Notes under the pieces: model-generated
What the model was told of the DNA's origin: nothing
The model's database searches: none
Seen by the model: the letters and a program-made list of their open reading frames with translations, nothing else
DNA from: Flavobacterium pectinovorum
GTDB lineage: Bacteria; Bacteroidota; Bacteroidia; Flavobacteriales; Flavobacteriaceae
Length of the DNA stretch: 64,000 nucleotides
Direction: 5' to 3'
Assembly: GCF_006438875.1 (NCBI RefSeq)
Contig: NZ_RCZH01000002.1
Coordinates: forward strand, 164,426 to 228,425
Position numbers and translations under genes: made by a program
In this document: one piece after another, positions 51,360 to 61,684 of the stretch
How positions within the stretch are numbered: the first letter of the stretch is position 1
Layout of the letters: the number at the start of each line of letters is the position of its first letter

Positions 51360-52511
51360 TTATCGCAGCCAGTTACTGCCAAAAACTACGTAATAAGCCC
51401 AGTCTTCAGGACCTTTTGCGACATCGATTCCCATACGGAGTTTGAATTTTCGCGCCAGTAAATACCTAAATCCGGTTCCGTAACTGTATTCTAATGGTTT
51501 ATCAAATGCCTTACTCCAGTCATTAAATGCATCTGCACCTCCTGCATATCCCATTAAACTCCATCTTCGGTATAAATCCCATCGAAATTCGACTTCGGTT
51601 ACCAAACTTGTTTTTCCCTGATAACGTCCCATCGGAATACCTCTTAAATTGATTCCCGGCAGCATATAAAATGGTGGATTCCCAAAAGCCTGTTCGCCTT
51701 CAAATCGAAGTCCCATGATTAATTTTGGCGTTATAGGATGATATCCTATTGCGGATAGATTTAATCTCCACGAATTATAATCACTTCCTATCGCTTTATC
51801 TGACCAAAAGAAATCAGATTGTAATCGGATTCCTTTATCGGGTGTAAAAATATTATCCCGGCCATCAAACTGAATCGCTCCTCCAAGCTGACTTACAGTA
51901 CTTGTAATGTCTTTTGGTTTTATAAAAGACGGAAGATTTTCAGTAGGCAGTTTTATATCTGAATTTAAAAAAAGATATTGCGGACCGGCACTCCATTTTG
52001 CATTTCGAAACTGTTTTAGCCATTGTGTATAAAACGAATAAGATCTAAAATTGAGTTTAAATTCCTGGTCTTTACCGCTTGGCAAATTTTCATAAAAAGA
52101 CAAGTTTAAATCGCCATAACCCGCCATGACGCGATATAATATTTTTGGTTTTACTAATGTTGCCACACGAAATGCACCCACTAACCAGCTGTTATTTCCG
52201 GTGTACATTCCTGCACCTCCTGTAATATCAGGATTTATGAATCTTTTTTTACCGTTTTCATCTATAACCGGCGCACGCTTTTTAAGAAAAACAGGTATAA
52301 CAGCGCCTCCAATTCCACCTAAAGCCGGTTCTGTTATTACTGTTGGAACTACAATAAAACCGTGTGCATAAATAATATAATCGCTTAAATCTATTGCGCC
52401 GTCTATTGAATCTCTTAAACTAATATGCTGTTTTTGTCCAATTGCAGTAAACGATAAAAAGAAAAAAAGATTTACAAATCCAATTTTAAGCAAGTGAGTT
52501 GTGCTTTTCAT
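51360..52511 (-). CDS. Omp85/BamA-like outer-membrane barrel protein
   Basis: The start is placed at the second Met (MKSTTHLLKIGFVNLFFFLS), which gives a good signal peptide; an upstream Met adds nine residues. The body has the surface-antigen pattern RDNIFTPDKGIRLQSDFFWS, many alternating strands and a C-terminal FGSNWLR. No POTRA repeats, so it belongs to the short Omp85 group without a known partner. Function unknown; possibly a channel or assembly factor. A sequence like DGAIDLSDYIIYAHGF precedes the barrel. Confidence 0.85.
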   Translation of the reverse strand: MKSTTHLLKIGFVNLFFFLSFTAIGQKQHISLRDSIDGAIDLSDYIIYAHGFIVVPTVITEPALGGIGGAVIPVFLKKRAPVIDENGKKRFINPDITGGAGMYTGNNSWLVGAFRVATLVKPKILYRVMAGYGDLNLSFYENLPSGKDQEFKLNFRSYSFYTQWLKQFRNAKWSAGPQYLFLNSDIKLPTENLPSFIKPKDITSTVSQLGGAIQFDGRDNIFTPDKGIRLQSDFFWSDKAIGSDYNSWRLNLSAIGYHPITPKLIMGLRFEGEQAFGNPPFYMLPGINLRGIPMGRYQGKTSLVTEVEFRWDLYRRWSLMGYAGGADAFNDWSKAFDKPLEYSYGTGFRYLLARKFKLRMGIDVAKGPEDWAYYVVFGSNWLR

Positions 52512-52607
52512 AGTAGAAACTGAATATTTATTTGCCATTTAAACAACTTTAGAAATTACCGTATTCTTAAAGACATCAACTAAAAATAGCCTCAGGATGC
52601 ATTTCAA

Positions 52608-53579
52608 TTATTTTTTCTTAAAACTAAATACATGGGCAAACGTTAAGAAAAATGTATTTCCCTGAAATCTGTTTACGGCTTCAACCTCAGCAATCCATCT
52701 AAATCCTGCCGAAGTACTACAGCCAATATGATAGTAATTAATCTCGGCTCCTATTCCGCCTACTCGATCTTTGGTCGTTTCGATGTTACCAAATACAGGA
52801 ACCGGAATTTGATCGTTTGTTACTTTATATTGCAAATAATAAATTAACCCAGCGTTAAGGATTCCTTTTGGAGCCGTTTTTGCAGCATCCATCATATAGA
52901 ATGTTTTTCCTAAACCTCCTTCAATACTCAAAAGATCTCCTGGTTTAATATCTGTATCTTTCTTTTTTCCGTTTATTTCATAAGAAGCTAAAGCAGAAAA
53001 ATGAATCGTTTTTTTATCGTTAAAATACACCGTTGTCCCTGCCGAAAATTCATTCATGAACATTCCTAAACCACTATTGTCAGATGCACCTTGCGTATAT
53101 TTTCCTGTTGGTAAATACATTTGATAGCTAAAAATAAAATCAGCTCTTTTATTGTGCCATCCCAATTGTACCGGGACAATATAAGTATCAGATAAAGCAA
53201 AAGGACTTTTTGAGTCAAGCGAATTTCCTTCAATTCTATTTGTGGCAAATGTGAACAAAGCAGTGGCTCCATAATTGGCTCCTAAAATTTTAAAATCACT
53301 TACATAAGTGGCTCCAACACCAGTAAGAAACATGTTCAAATCAACGTTTGCTATTGATTTATCGCCATCGGCATTTCTTAGGGACGACGCATTGTAAAAA
53401 TATCCGGGTACATACACACTTAAGGTGTTTTCGGGAGTTTGTGTTCCGGATTGTAATCCCATTGCACCCAATATATGACCTCCTTTAAGCTGTGCATTAC
53501 CAGACAAACCAACCAATAAAAGCGTTAAGGCAAGTATGTATTTTGTTGTTTGTCTTTGACTATTAAATATTGTTTTCAT
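52608..53579 (-). CDS. Phenol_MetA_deg/SphA-type outer-membrane transporter
   Basis: A 323-residue barrel protein. After the signal peptide (LTLLLVGLSGNAQ) it has the family's opening LKGGHILGAMGLQSGTQTPENT, then paired strands and LPTGKYTQG, and ends VFSFKKK. Members are proposed to import hydrophobic substances. It stands 52 bp downstream of the AraC regulator gene, which may control it. Confidence 0.87.
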   Translation of the reverse strand: MKTIFNSQRQTTKYILALTLLLVGLSGNAQLKGGHILGAMGLQSGTQTPENTLSVYVPGYFYNASSLRNADGDKSIANVDLNMFLTGVGATYVSDFKILGANYGATALFTFATNRIEGNSLDSKSPFALSDTYIVPVQLGWHNKRADFIFSYQMYLPTGKYTQGASDNSGLGMFMNEFSAGTTVYFNDKKTIHFSALASYEINGKKKDTDIKPGDLLSIEGGLGKTFYMMDAAKTAPKGILNAGLIYYLQYKVTNDQIPVPVFGNIETTKDRVGGIGAEINYYHIGCSTSAGFRWIAEVEAVNRFQGNTFFLTFAHVFSFKKK

Positions 53580-53631
53580 AGTTTATATTTTAAAAAATAA
53601 ATACGATTATACCGTTGCTTTAAACTCTTTT

Positions 53632-54828
53632 TTAGTTTGGAGTTGGTTTAAGATAATAGGTGTTTGCTTTCTCAGGATTAATTCTAATTACTTTGAAGTA
53701 TTCAGATGGAGATTTTCCGGTATGTTTTATAAAGGCTCTAAAACAGGTTGTTCTGGACTTAAATCCGGATCCCCAAGCCATACCTTCCAGTGATAAATCT
53801 TTCCATTCAGGATCGTTTATCTTTTCTTTAAAATATCCAATTCTTTTTAGGTTTACATAATCCTGAAAATGAAGATTAAATTCTGAATTGATTAAATTGG
53901 AAAGATGATGTACTGATATTCCTGTTTCATCAGATATATCCCGAATCACCAAATCTTTTTTCAAAAAGAGCTCTTTTGAAACAAAAATGCTTTCTAATTT
54001 TACCAGATATTCTTCTTTTTTTTCTGTTGTTAATTCTTTTATAATTGGTAATGTTGTTTTACTTTCTCTCGTTTTGACTATTACCAAATTGTCAACGGCA
54101 AAGTCATAATTATCTTCTATCTCATCTGTATCATAAAAAAGCTGAGGCTTAAAATAAAGCCATCCAACTGTAAAGACAAGTACAGATGAAATTAAAACAT
54201 AACAGGAGAAATCAATGCTATCTACTTGATTAACCAAAAAATAATGCACAAAAAGTGCCGAAAATAAAAACAAGACTACCAAATTATATACTCGTAACCA
54301 ACTTAAAATTTTTATTTTATTAAAATGATCTTCTTTAAAATTTCTTAAATCGTAATTTAAAATCATCATCGTCTGGCAAAAAGCATAAAAGAGCCAAACC
54401 GTCAGACTTAACATTGAAAAAGGACTGCTTATTCTAACGGAAACAGAATGTACTTCTTCAAAACCCAGCGCATTTCCTGCCCAAACAAATACGGTTAAAC
54501 TAAAATATACCATAAAGGGTAAAAAATGTAACCAGTCATATTTTCTAAATATTCTGTCTGAAAATAAAATGCTTCGAACATACAAGAAAGCAGAAGGTGC
54601 TACCAAAAAGATAAAAGATTTTGTGATCATAAACAGATCCGGAAAACTTTTAAAAACAGTCGCCGATAAGTAAAAATTATATATACCCACAATGGCAAGA
54701 CTGAACAAAAACAATCCCAGAAAGAAACTTTTTGAATAATTTTTCTTTGAAAAAAGAACCATAAACGATGTGGCAAAACCAACTATTGTCGTTATAAAAA
54801 AGAAAAGTGAAAGTACTATATCGATCAT
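53632..54828 (-). CDS. Membrane AraC-family transcriptional regulator
   Basis: A 398-residue protein with seven hydrophobic segments in the first about 230 residues, then a linker and a C-terminal AraC DNA-binding domain (about 285-385; IRDISDETGISVHHLSNLIN, RIGYFKEKINDPEWKD, SFKSRTTCFRAFIKHTGKSPSEY-like). This layout is common in Bacteroidota and suggests direct sensing of a membrane or envelope signal. The next genes encode outer-membrane proteins and are possible targets. Confidence 0.92.
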   Translation of the reverse strand: MIDIVLSLFFFITTIVGFATSFMVLFSKKNYSKSFFLGLFLFSLAIVGIYNFYLSATVFKSFPDLFMITKSFIFLVAPSAFLYVRSILFSDRIFRKYDWLHFLPFMVYFSLTVFVWAGNALGFEEVHSVSVRISSPFSMLSLTVWLFYAFCQTMMILNYDLRNFKEDHFNKIKILSWLRVYNLVVLFLFSALFVHYFLVNQVDSIDFSCYVLISSVLVFTVGWLYFKPQLFYDTDEIEDNYDFAVDNLVIVKTRESKTTLPIIKELTTEKKEEYLVKLESIFVSKELFLKKDLVIRDISDETGISVHHLSNLINSEFNLHFQDYVNLKRIGYFKEKINDPEWKDLSLEGMAWGSGFKSRTTCFRAFIKHTGKSPSEYFKVIRINPEKANTYYLKPTPN

Positions 54829-54910
54829 GAGTTTTAAGCTTGATTTGTTTAAATATTCCTTTCTCTTTTTAAAATAGATTTAAAAAGAATTGATGACCAA
54901 CTCATTAATA

Positions 54911-54940
54911 CTATACTTATCGGGGGATTGATAAGTATAG
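54911..54940. terminator. Hairpin downstream of the DUF4136 gene
   Basis: CTATACTTATC and GATAAGTATAG pair perfectly over 11 bp around an 8-nt loop; no T-run follows, so termination is not certain. It lies 24 bp after the DUF4136 stop. Confidence 0.5.
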
Positions 54941-54964
54941 CATCGTTAATTAAGAAGTTATAAG

Positions 54965-55543
54965 CTATTTTTTTGCCAATCCCGGAGGGAATCCAGCCAA
55001 AATTTTAGTGATTGAGCTGTTAACAAACTCTTCCGGATTATCTGGTTTGCTGTCAATTTGAGCATTCCCGATTCCTTGCCAGATTAGTTTTTGTGTTTTT
55101 GTAGATACGATATCAATGATTAGAGATCCATCGACATAATCATAAGTATTAACGGTTGTATTTGCACCACCCATCATAGCACCGCCACCCCAATATCCAT
55201 ACGGGCGATACATTCCTCCATATCCGTAAAAATCAGTGTTTGCAGATACTTGTGTTTTATTTTTTAAGATAGATACTGCATTTACTTTTAGATCCGGATT
55301 ACTTGATTCTGTAAATCCTTTGGCAATCATTTCATTTCGTATTGCTTTTGTTACGCGATCGACATTTAGTTGATTAACCTGACCTTCCTGCGCTTTTAAA
55401 TCATAAACCGCAAAAGTTTTATATTCGCTAAAATTTGCAGCATGATCGTAGTCAGTTGTCACTTTTACAGTTGGAGAACAGCTATAAAATAAACCCAAAA
55501 TTAATAATGGGATAATACGAAGATTCTTTCTTTTAATGTTCAT
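54965..55543 (-). CDS. DUF4136 lipoprotein
   Basis: A 192-residue protein with lipobox (LFYSCSP) and the typical DUF4136 opening TDYDHAANFSEYKTFAVYD. A Gly/Tyr-rich loop (GYGGMYRPYGYWGGG) splits the domain; SLIIDIVSTKTQKLIWQGIG follows. Role unknown, expected in the outer membrane facing the periplasm. Own transcription unit. Confidence 0.9.
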   Translation of the reverse strand: MNIKRKNLRIIPLLILGLFYSCSPTVKVTTDYDHAANFSEYKTFAVYDLKAQEGQVNQLNVDRVTKAIRNEMIAKGFTESSNPDLKVNAVSILKNKTQVSANTDFYGYGGMYRPYGYWGGGAMMGGANTTVNTYDYVDGSLIIDIVSTKTQKLIWQGIGNAQIDSKPDNPEEFVNSSITKILAGFPPGLAKK

Positions 55544-55797
55544 TTTGTGGTATTTAAATTAATAATTAAATTTGTTTAACTTGAAATCATTAAAATCTTG
55601 AATGTGTGTTATCAGAATAGTAAATAACATTAAACAACTGTTAATTTATTGCAATGCCTTATATTACAATACCTTACCGCACACTCAAAGATATATTATT
55701 TTATTTAATTAACATTGTAAAGTGGATAAAATTCTTACTTATTGTCAAAATCGTTTCTTTTGGTGAATACAAACCATTCTGAGTCCGTTTTTGAAAT

Positions 55798-56517
55798 TTA
55801 TTTTCCCTGAACAACAACATAACTATCTTGTCCGTCTTTAGAAATTGGCTGATAGTAGACATTGTTATAAATCATGTATTTTTGATCGTCTATGGTTTTT
55901 TCTTCAGCTCCTTCCGGAAGATGTGTTACAACTGCTCCAACAGGTGCATTTACTACTTTATATTTACTGGTATCTTTAGCATAATAAGTTCCTCCGTAAT
56001 AATAATATTCCGTTCCCGAAACAGTAATTGTACTATATCCGCTTGGCAAACTTGATATTGTTGCTCCAAGTGGCGCAGGTACAACTTTATATCCGCTGGA
56101 TTCTTTAACATAATACACGCCATCATCATAATTGTAATTCGTGTTTTCTACTGATATAACGATAGCTGCAGTAGTTAGTGTTGCCAGAAAGAAACCTACA
56201 GGATACCATGTTGGTCCCCAAACATAAGGTACGAACGGATGATATGCATATGGAAATGGCACCGGATAAGGATGAAATGGTACCGGATATGGTCTTACAT
56301 ATGGATAAGGATGTGGTGGAATTGGTCTTGGTCCCGGCGGTGGCAAAGGACGTGGCGGTGGTAATGGGCGTGGTGCCGGCATAGGGCGTATTGGCATAGG
56401 ACGTGGTGCAAAATGACCAAAACGCTGTGCTGCTGCCTCTTCCGGAATCATAAGTAATAATGCAAAAAATGCAATAATTATGATTGAGATTTTATTTTTA
56501 GCTGGATATGATTTCAT
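55798..56517 (-). CDS. DUF6515 family protein with Pro-rich segment
   Basis: A 239-residue protein: signal peptide or anchor (IIIIAFFALLLMIPEEAAAQ), a Pro/Arg/His/Tyr-rich stretch (about 36-95, PRPLPPPRPLPPPGPRP), a hydrophobic segment (about 108-122) and two tandem copies of a DUF6515-like unit (YYVKESSGYKVVPAPLGATI and YYAKDTSKYKVVNAPVGAVV). Same strand and 20 bp from the DUF2092 gene. Function unknown; probably cell envelope. Confidence 0.82.
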   Translation of the reverse strand: MKSYPAKNKISIIIIAFFALLLMIPEEAAAQRFGHFAPRPMPIRPMPAPRPLPPPRPLPPPGPRPIPPHPYPYVRPYPVPFHPYPVPFPYAYHPFVPYVWGPTWYPVGFFLATLTTAAIVISVENTNYNYDDGVYYVKESSGYKVVPAPLGATISSLPSGYSTITVSGTEYYYYGGTYYAKDTSKYKVVNAPVGAVVTHLPEGAEEKTIDDQKYMIYNNVYYQPISKDGQDSYVVVQGK

Positions 56518-56537
56518 AACTATGGAGTTTATTAGGA

Positions 56538-57278
56538 TTATTTGGTGTTTTCTCTAGGCGCTAACTTCACTTTCGTAGCTTTTGGCGGCGTCGTAAATTC
56601 AAACATTGAATCCGGATAATCAGTATTTATGGTCCAATCTTTATAAAGAGCTTCATATTGTGGCTTGTCTTTATCTGAAGTATAGATGATTACCATTTTT
56701 ACGGGTAGAAACAAATCATCACTTCCTATCCAAAACTGAAAACTTTTTGTTTTATCACTTCCCGCAATATGAAAACACTCACGTCCATCGACTATCGTTT
56801 TTCCCAAGAATATTAAACTGCCTTTTTCTGAGAGAAGATCCTCCAGAAAAGTAGGATAGAAAAAATCAGCTCCCGGAAATTCAATCCCGAATTTTTTACT
56901 AACCTCATCGATCGTTTCAATTACAGATCCCGGCGCGGCTGTAAAACCATACGTATTATTATCAAACGAATAGTAATTTAATTTTTTTCCGTTATACCAC
57001 AAACCTCGATTCCCTTTGTCACCTGTAGAAGTAACCTTCATTTTATCCGGAAACTTAATAGCGACTTTATCTGTTATCGCATGTTTTATGAGTCCTAAAC
57101 TTTCATTTGGAATATCATAAGTTGTCACTGCTGTAAAACCACAAGATTTAATATCCTGCAAGGTTTCTCCAGTGCGATGTAACAGAAAAACAGCCGTCGA
57201 ATCGATACGCTGTGTTTGGCTATTTGTTGTGACTGCCATTATCACAAAGCCCATCAAAAACAAAAACTTTTTACTCAT
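56538..57278 (-). CDS. DUF2092 periplasmic protein
   Basis: A 246-residue protein with signal peptide (FLFLMGFVIMAVTTNSQ). It matches DUF2092 (LLHRTGETLQDIKSCGFTA, GLWYNGKKLNYYSFDNNTY, YPDSMFEFTTPPKATKV), an outer-membrane lipoprotein-sorting-like fold. It lies 29 bp after the DUF2252 gene, in the DUF1254 gene block. Exact role unknown. Confidence 0.88.
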   Translation of the reverse strand: MSKKFLFLMGFVIMAVTTNSQTQRIDSTAVFLLHRTGETLQDIKSCGFTAVTTYDIPNESLGLIKHAITDKVAIKFPDKMKVTSTGDKGNRGLWYNGKKLNYYSFDNNTYGFTAAPGSVIETIDEVSKKFGIEFPGADFFYPTFLEDLLSEKGSLIFLGKTIVDGRECFHIAGSDKTKSFQFWIGSDDLFLPVKMVIIYTSDKDKPQYEALYKDWTINTDYPDSMFEFTTPPKATKVKLAPRENTK

Positions 57279-57307
57279 ATATTCTATTTTTATTAATTAA
57301 TGAAAGG

Positions 57308-58708
57308 TTAGACTTCTGTCGAAATAGGTAATCTTCCCTCTTTTATTGCTTCTAACATTCTATTATAATCGGAATCATTTTGGCTGGCATACGAAATAGA
57401 AAATCTCGAAATTGCATTAGCAAATTCATTACTTTTTCCCATATAACCAGATAACACCGAAGGATCACCCGTACGGGCATGTGCTCTTGCAAGTGCCCAT
57501 CCACAGGCTTTTGCATAATCTGCCATGTTTTTGGCTTTCATTATTTCAAGGACAGGTTTTACCTTGGCATCCCGGAGCTGACGGATATAAAAAAACTTAC
57601 CCTGATCATCGTTTGTCCATCCTAAAAACATATCTGACGCTGATTGCATCAACTTTTGTCCTCTAACAATTCGTTCGCCCTGATGGCTGTATTTTCCTTT
57701 GGCTTTTACATTAGGTTCTAGAACACTCTGTCTTGCTTCTTTAAATTGTAAAAAAATAGGTTCTCCTGTTGCCGACATTAATAAGCTGATTCCGCAAAGC
57801 GTACCAACACTTCCTACGCCTACAACTTTTATTGCTAAATCATGAAGACTGTATCTGCTTAACAGGACTTTTTTTTCATCTGACAATGTTTCAAGATATC
57901 TTGTGTGGATTATTCCTGCTTCTCTTAAAATCCTTTTTCCGTCTTCTCCTGTTGGATGATAAATCAAAGGTGGATCATCTTTTATTCTTGCTCGCGAACC
58001 TTCCTGATAGGTCATTTTTGCAAATTCTTTCTCGTGTGCTGTATATTCTGCTGCTTTTTTTACTCGTTTTTGTTGGAACGATTTTATCTCTTCGTCATCT
58101 CCTCTTTCAATCAATTCGGCAAGGTCAATATCAGCATACCAAATTTGCAATGCCGATAATTTGCTATATTCCAACATATGCCTTTTGTAACTATCAGCAA
58201 CATTCCAGGCAAATTCTTTACAAACTTTATTGGTGAATTTTCTCCATCTTCCGGCAATCACAAAACTGGCTGCAAGTCTTTTCACGTCCCATTCCCAAGG
58301 TCCAGGATGTGTTTCATCAAAATCGTTAATATCAAAAACTAATTTACGTTCCGGAGTTGCAAATCCTCCAAAGTTCATTAAATGACAATCTCCACAAAGC
58401 TGAAGATCTATTCCTGTGTTTGGTGTATTTGCAAGATCGGCGGCCATAATTGCGGCAGCTCCTCTGTAAAATGCAAAAGGAGATTCCATCATTCGGCTAT
58501 AGCGAATAGGCAATAAATTTTCGATTCTTCCAATACTTGTTTTGATTAGAATTTCGACCGGATCTTCACGATTTTCAGGTGGCGTCCATTCCTGATGTGT
58601 TGAACGAGGCACAATTTTTCTAATAGCTACACCTGTATCAAAACGTGCCGCTTTTGATGTTGCAGGATCAAGTAAATTCTCGTTATCATCTGTGAATTTT
58701 TCTGCCAT
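57308..58708 (-). CDS. DUF2252 family protein
   Basis: A 466-residue soluble protein. Hallmarks: FYRGAAAIMAADLA, CGDCHLMNFGGFA followed by FDINDFDETHPGPWEWDVKR. The GDxHxxN...DxxD pattern resembles phosphotransferase (APH-like) catalytic loops, so kinase activity is a possibility, not shown. Near-full family length. Its position between DUF1254 genes and DUF2092 ties it to that set. Confidence 0.92.
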   Translation of the reverse strand: MAEKFTDDNENLLDPATSKAARFDTGVAIRKIVPRSTHQEWTPPENREDPVEILIKTSIGRIENLLPIRYSRMMESPFAFYRGAAAIMAADLANTPNTGIDLQLCGDCHLMNFGGFATPERKLVFDINDFDETHPGPWEWDVKRLAASFVIAGRWRKFTNKVCKEFAWNVADSYKRHMLEYSKLSALQIWYADIDLAELIERGDDEEIKSFQQKRVKKAAEYTAHEKEFAKMTYQEGSRARIKDDPPLIYHPTGEDGKRILREAGIIHTRYLETLSDEKKVLLSRYSLHDLAIKVVGVGSVGTLCGISLLMSATGEPIFLQFKEARQSVLEPNVKAKGKYSHQGERIVRGQKLMQSASDMFLGWTNDDQGKFFYIRQLRDAKVKPVLEIMKAKNMADYAKACGWALARAHARTGDPSVLSGYMGKSNEFANAISRFSISYASQNDSDYNRMLEAIKEGRLPISTEV

Positions 58709-58740
58709 AATACATCTTTTAAATTGTCTCGTTTATACCA

Positions 58741-60156
58741 TCATTTTACTTGTTCCGGCTGCGGAGCTTTCCATGTTCCGTTTAAAATAGATTCCTCCGG
58801 ACCATAGATTCTAATCAAATAATAAAAAGCATCTTTAGGAGCCGGTAACCAGTTTGATTCTTTTCCTTTTGGAGCTTCGCGCTGAATATAAATCACCAGA
58901 TCTCCATTTGGCTCGTATTTTAAACCTGTAGTTCGGTCTCCAATAGAATACCGATTTATAGCATTTGGAACTAAAAACCGACTTGGTAATTCGTATAAAG
59001 TAATACTCCAAAAGTATTTGTCAGGTGGTGTTTGTCCTTTCGGGAATCGAATTACATACTTGTTTTTTCCTGATAAAAATTTATTGGCTTTATCAGATCT
59101 CGTCCCAATATAAACGGCTTCTTCTTTTGTGTTTCCGTACAAACCTGCCGCTGCACCCAAAGCTCTTTTCGAATAATCGCCATTAATCATTTCGCGAGTT
59201 CCAAATAAATCTGTCGCATTGGCTAATTTATCAGTTCCTTCTTTTAATTCTTTTCCGGCTAATTGAGCGCCTTCGGTAATTGCTTTTAATACTTCAGGAG
59301 TATATTCTTTTGGATCAAATTTTTTACCCGGTACAATTCCTATTCTGGCAAATTTTGCTCTCAATTCGGTTTCTACAGGATTTACAGATGTGTATTGCAA
59401 TAAGCTATTCGTTAGTCCAATGAAGGAAGCTGAAACCAAATCTGCCTCTTTAAATTCAGGAAGTGGCAAAGCAAATTCCTTTTTCGCAGGAATAGCTTCT
59501 TTTATAAATTCATGTAACGGAGTCAATTTATATTGTGCCTGTAATTTTTTTACATTCTCAACATCTCCCGCTGCCATTTTCAATTCTGTCCTTCCTAATA
59601 AAGTAACCAGGTTCGTTTCTGACTGAATTACTTTATCAATCCCATCCGGTTTTTCGCCTTTCCAATCCGGACCAGCAATGAGGTATTTACCCGCTTTATC
59701 TCCAGTAGCACGACTGCCTACATACGCAAAATTGAAGGTGTACAAATCAACAAACTGAAAAGAATAATATCTGTCTTTTACCTCCGGAACTTCTAAAACT
59801 ACTGGTTCATCTGTAAGATTTAAAATTGCCCAGGAATAAGGAGTGTCATTATTTGGTGTTACTACTGCAGTATCTTTTGCTGTAAAAATTTTATCGTAGT
59901 GTTTGAATTTATTAAAACCTCCTGCATAATCCGGATAAGTTTTATCTAATGCATACAAATGCATCGTTCTATAATTCATTGCCATAGAAAAAGCATATGT
60001 CCAGGCTTCCTTAGCAATTTCTCTCGCAGAATCAGCAGATTTTGTGATTGCTACTGCTGGCATTTCTCCTGAAACTGTTTCTGCACTTTCGGTTTCTTTC
60101 TTTTTACAAGAAAAAACAGCAATAAAAACTAATATTATTAAGAGTGCTTTTTTCAT
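58741..60156 (-). CDS. DUF1254/DUF1214 lipoprotein (1)
   Basis: A 471-residue lipoprotein (lipobox AVFSCKK). N-terminal DUF1254 (PNNDTPYSWAILNLTDEPVV, FQFVDLYTFNFAYVGSRATG) and C-terminal DUF1214 (DKYFWSITLYELPSRFLVPN, SNWLPAPKDAFYYLIRIY). The family is common but functionally open. First of three unequal paralogues in a row, 32 bp from DUF2252. Confidence 0.92.
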   Translation of the reverse strand: MKKALLIILVFIAVFSCKKKETESAETVSGEMPAVAITKSADSAREIAKEAWTYAFSMAMNYRTMHLYALDKTYPDYAGGFNKFKHYDKIFTAKDTAVVTPNNDTPYSWAILNLTDEPVVLEVPEVKDRYYSFQFVDLYTFNFAYVGSRATGDKAGKYLIAGPDWKGEKPDGIDKVIQSETNLVTLLGRTELKMAAGDVENVKKLQAQYKLTPLHEFIKEAIPAKKEFALPLPEFKEADLVSASFIGLTNSLLQYTSVNPVETELRAKFARIGIVPGKKFDPKEYTPEVLKAITEGAQLAGKELKEGTDKLANATDLFGTREMINGDYSKRALGAAAGLYGNTKEEAVYIGTRSDKANKFLSGKNKYVIRFPKGQTPPDKYFWSITLYELPSRFLVPNAINRYSIGDRTTGLKYEPNGDLVIYIQREAPKGKESNWLPAPKDAFYYLIRIYGPEESILNGTWKAPQPEQVK

Positions 60157-60186
60157 TTTTAATGATGTTTAAAATTAAGAAAATCT

Positions 60187-61656
60187 TTATTTCACTTCTT
60201 TAATATCATCCATTTTCCAGCTTTTATCAAAGTAAGCGGCAGTTGGTCCGTAGAAACGCATATAAGTAAACCAGTGTTTTCCCGGAATGGTCTGTACCCA
60301 ATTTTTCTCTTTTCCGGCTGGTGCTTTTGGTCCAAAATACAAATCGATTGATCCATCTGTATTTTTTATTAAATCCTTACGAGAAGATAAATCGGCATTT
60401 TTTTGATCATTATCGATCAAACAACGTGTTGCTGAATCGTAAATCGTAATCGACCAAAAATTAACTGCCGGTGGATTTGCAGGAATATTCAAAGTGTAGT
60501 TTTTAGCACCGTCCAGCCAGTTTCCGTTATTATCAAAATAAGACCCTAAATACGCCTGACCTACATTTGGTGTTTTGGTAATCATAGCTTTTGAATACGT
60601 AACGGCTTCATAGAAATACGATGTTCTTTCGAAGAACTCATCATAATTATCAGCATGTTGCGATGGGTCTTTGATAATCATTACATAATCCCATTTTTTA
60701 TCCGGCCAGTGTTTTACATCTGCAAATCGTTTGTTGAACGAATTTGCCATTGCCATTTGTTGTCCTTTTGCAGCAGCAGCAATCAAAATTTTCTTCTGAT
60801 GTTCGTCCGGAGCAAAAGGTTTTCCTTTTTCGATTCCTAAATTTCTAAGCCAAGCCATAAAAAAACGATCGCGTTCTTCAACTGGTTCATCTTGCAAAAT
60901 AGCATGAAGACGTTCCCAATAGGCAATTCCGGTTGGTTGAATTCCGTACCATTTTTTTCCTGCCGGTGGGCTAACCACTTTTGTTGGTGTTGGATTGGCT
61001 CGTTTATCATACGGATAAATTTTAACTTGTTTTACCAAAGTTTCTGTCACTTTTGGATCCGGATCTAATGCTCTAAAACCAAAAAACATATTTACCGTTG
61101 CACAAGGAACTATATAATAACCTGCAGGTTTAAAGTCTTTCATTGTTGGCGGTACCAATAGATATTTCCCACCTTTTCCTTTATCCGGTCCCATTTCTCC
61201 AATTACCGCCTGCTCACGTTGCCAAAAATCTCCTAATCCGCCGGCAGTGTGACCTGCAGGCATTTCGATAACCGTTGGTCCATTTGCTTTCAGGTCTATA
61301 AACGACATAATATAGGGAGTTGTGGCATTTCCTGTCAAAATCCCTAAACGATCGTTATAAGAATTATAAAAAACCAAATCATTACTTGATGCATTAAAAG
61401 TTTTATAATGAATTTGCTGCCATTCGGCGAAAGCCACAATTGGCAATCCCCATAAATAACATTGGGTTGCTTGTTGAAAATCCATTTCGTCAAATAAAGC
61501 AGGAATAGATTCTTTTGAAGGCAGTTCACCATCCATTTTCACTTCTGATCCTGCAGAAGACACAGCTGCAGTTTCGTTTATTGTTGTCTTTTTTTCACAT
61601 CCAACAACTAAAATTATAGCAGCTGAAACTAAAAGAATAAGCGATTTATTTTTCAT
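60187..61656 (-). CDS. DUF1254/DUF1214 lipoprotein (2)
   Basis: A 489-residue lipoprotein (lipobox LVVGCEK). DUF1254 part with LWGLPIVAFAEWQQIHY and TTPYIMSFIDLKANGPTVIE; DUF1214 part with VNFWSITIYDSATRCLIDN and KNWVQTIPGKHWFTYMRFYG. Divergent from its neighbours in the middle. 30 bp from the next gene, same transcript likely. Confidence 0.92.
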   Translation of the reverse strand: MKNKSLILLVSAAIILVVGCEKKTTINETAAVSSAGSEVKMDGELPSKESIPALFDEMDFQQATQCYLWGLPIVAFAEWQQIHYKTFNASSNDLVFYNSYNDRLGILTGNATTPYIMSFIDLKANGPTVIEMPAGHTAGGLGDFWQREQAVIGEMGPDKGKGGKYLLVPPTMKDFKPAGYYIVPCATVNMFFGFRALDPDPKVTETLVKQVKIYPYDKRANPTPTKVVSPPAGKKWYGIQPTGIAYWERLHAILQDEPVEERDRFFMAWLRNLGIEKGKPFAPDEHQKKILIAAAAKGQQMAMANSFNKRFADVKHWPDKKWDYVMIIKDPSQHADNYDEFFERTSYFYEAVTYSKAMITKTPNVGQAYLGSYFDNNGNWLDGAKNYTLNIPANPPAVNFWSITIYDSATRCLIDNDQKNADLSSRKDLIKNTDGSIDLYFGPKAPAGKEKNWVQTIPGKHWFTYMRFYGPTAAYFDKSWKMDDIKEVK

Positions 61657-61684
61657 AAAATTTATTTTTGGAAATTACAGGCAA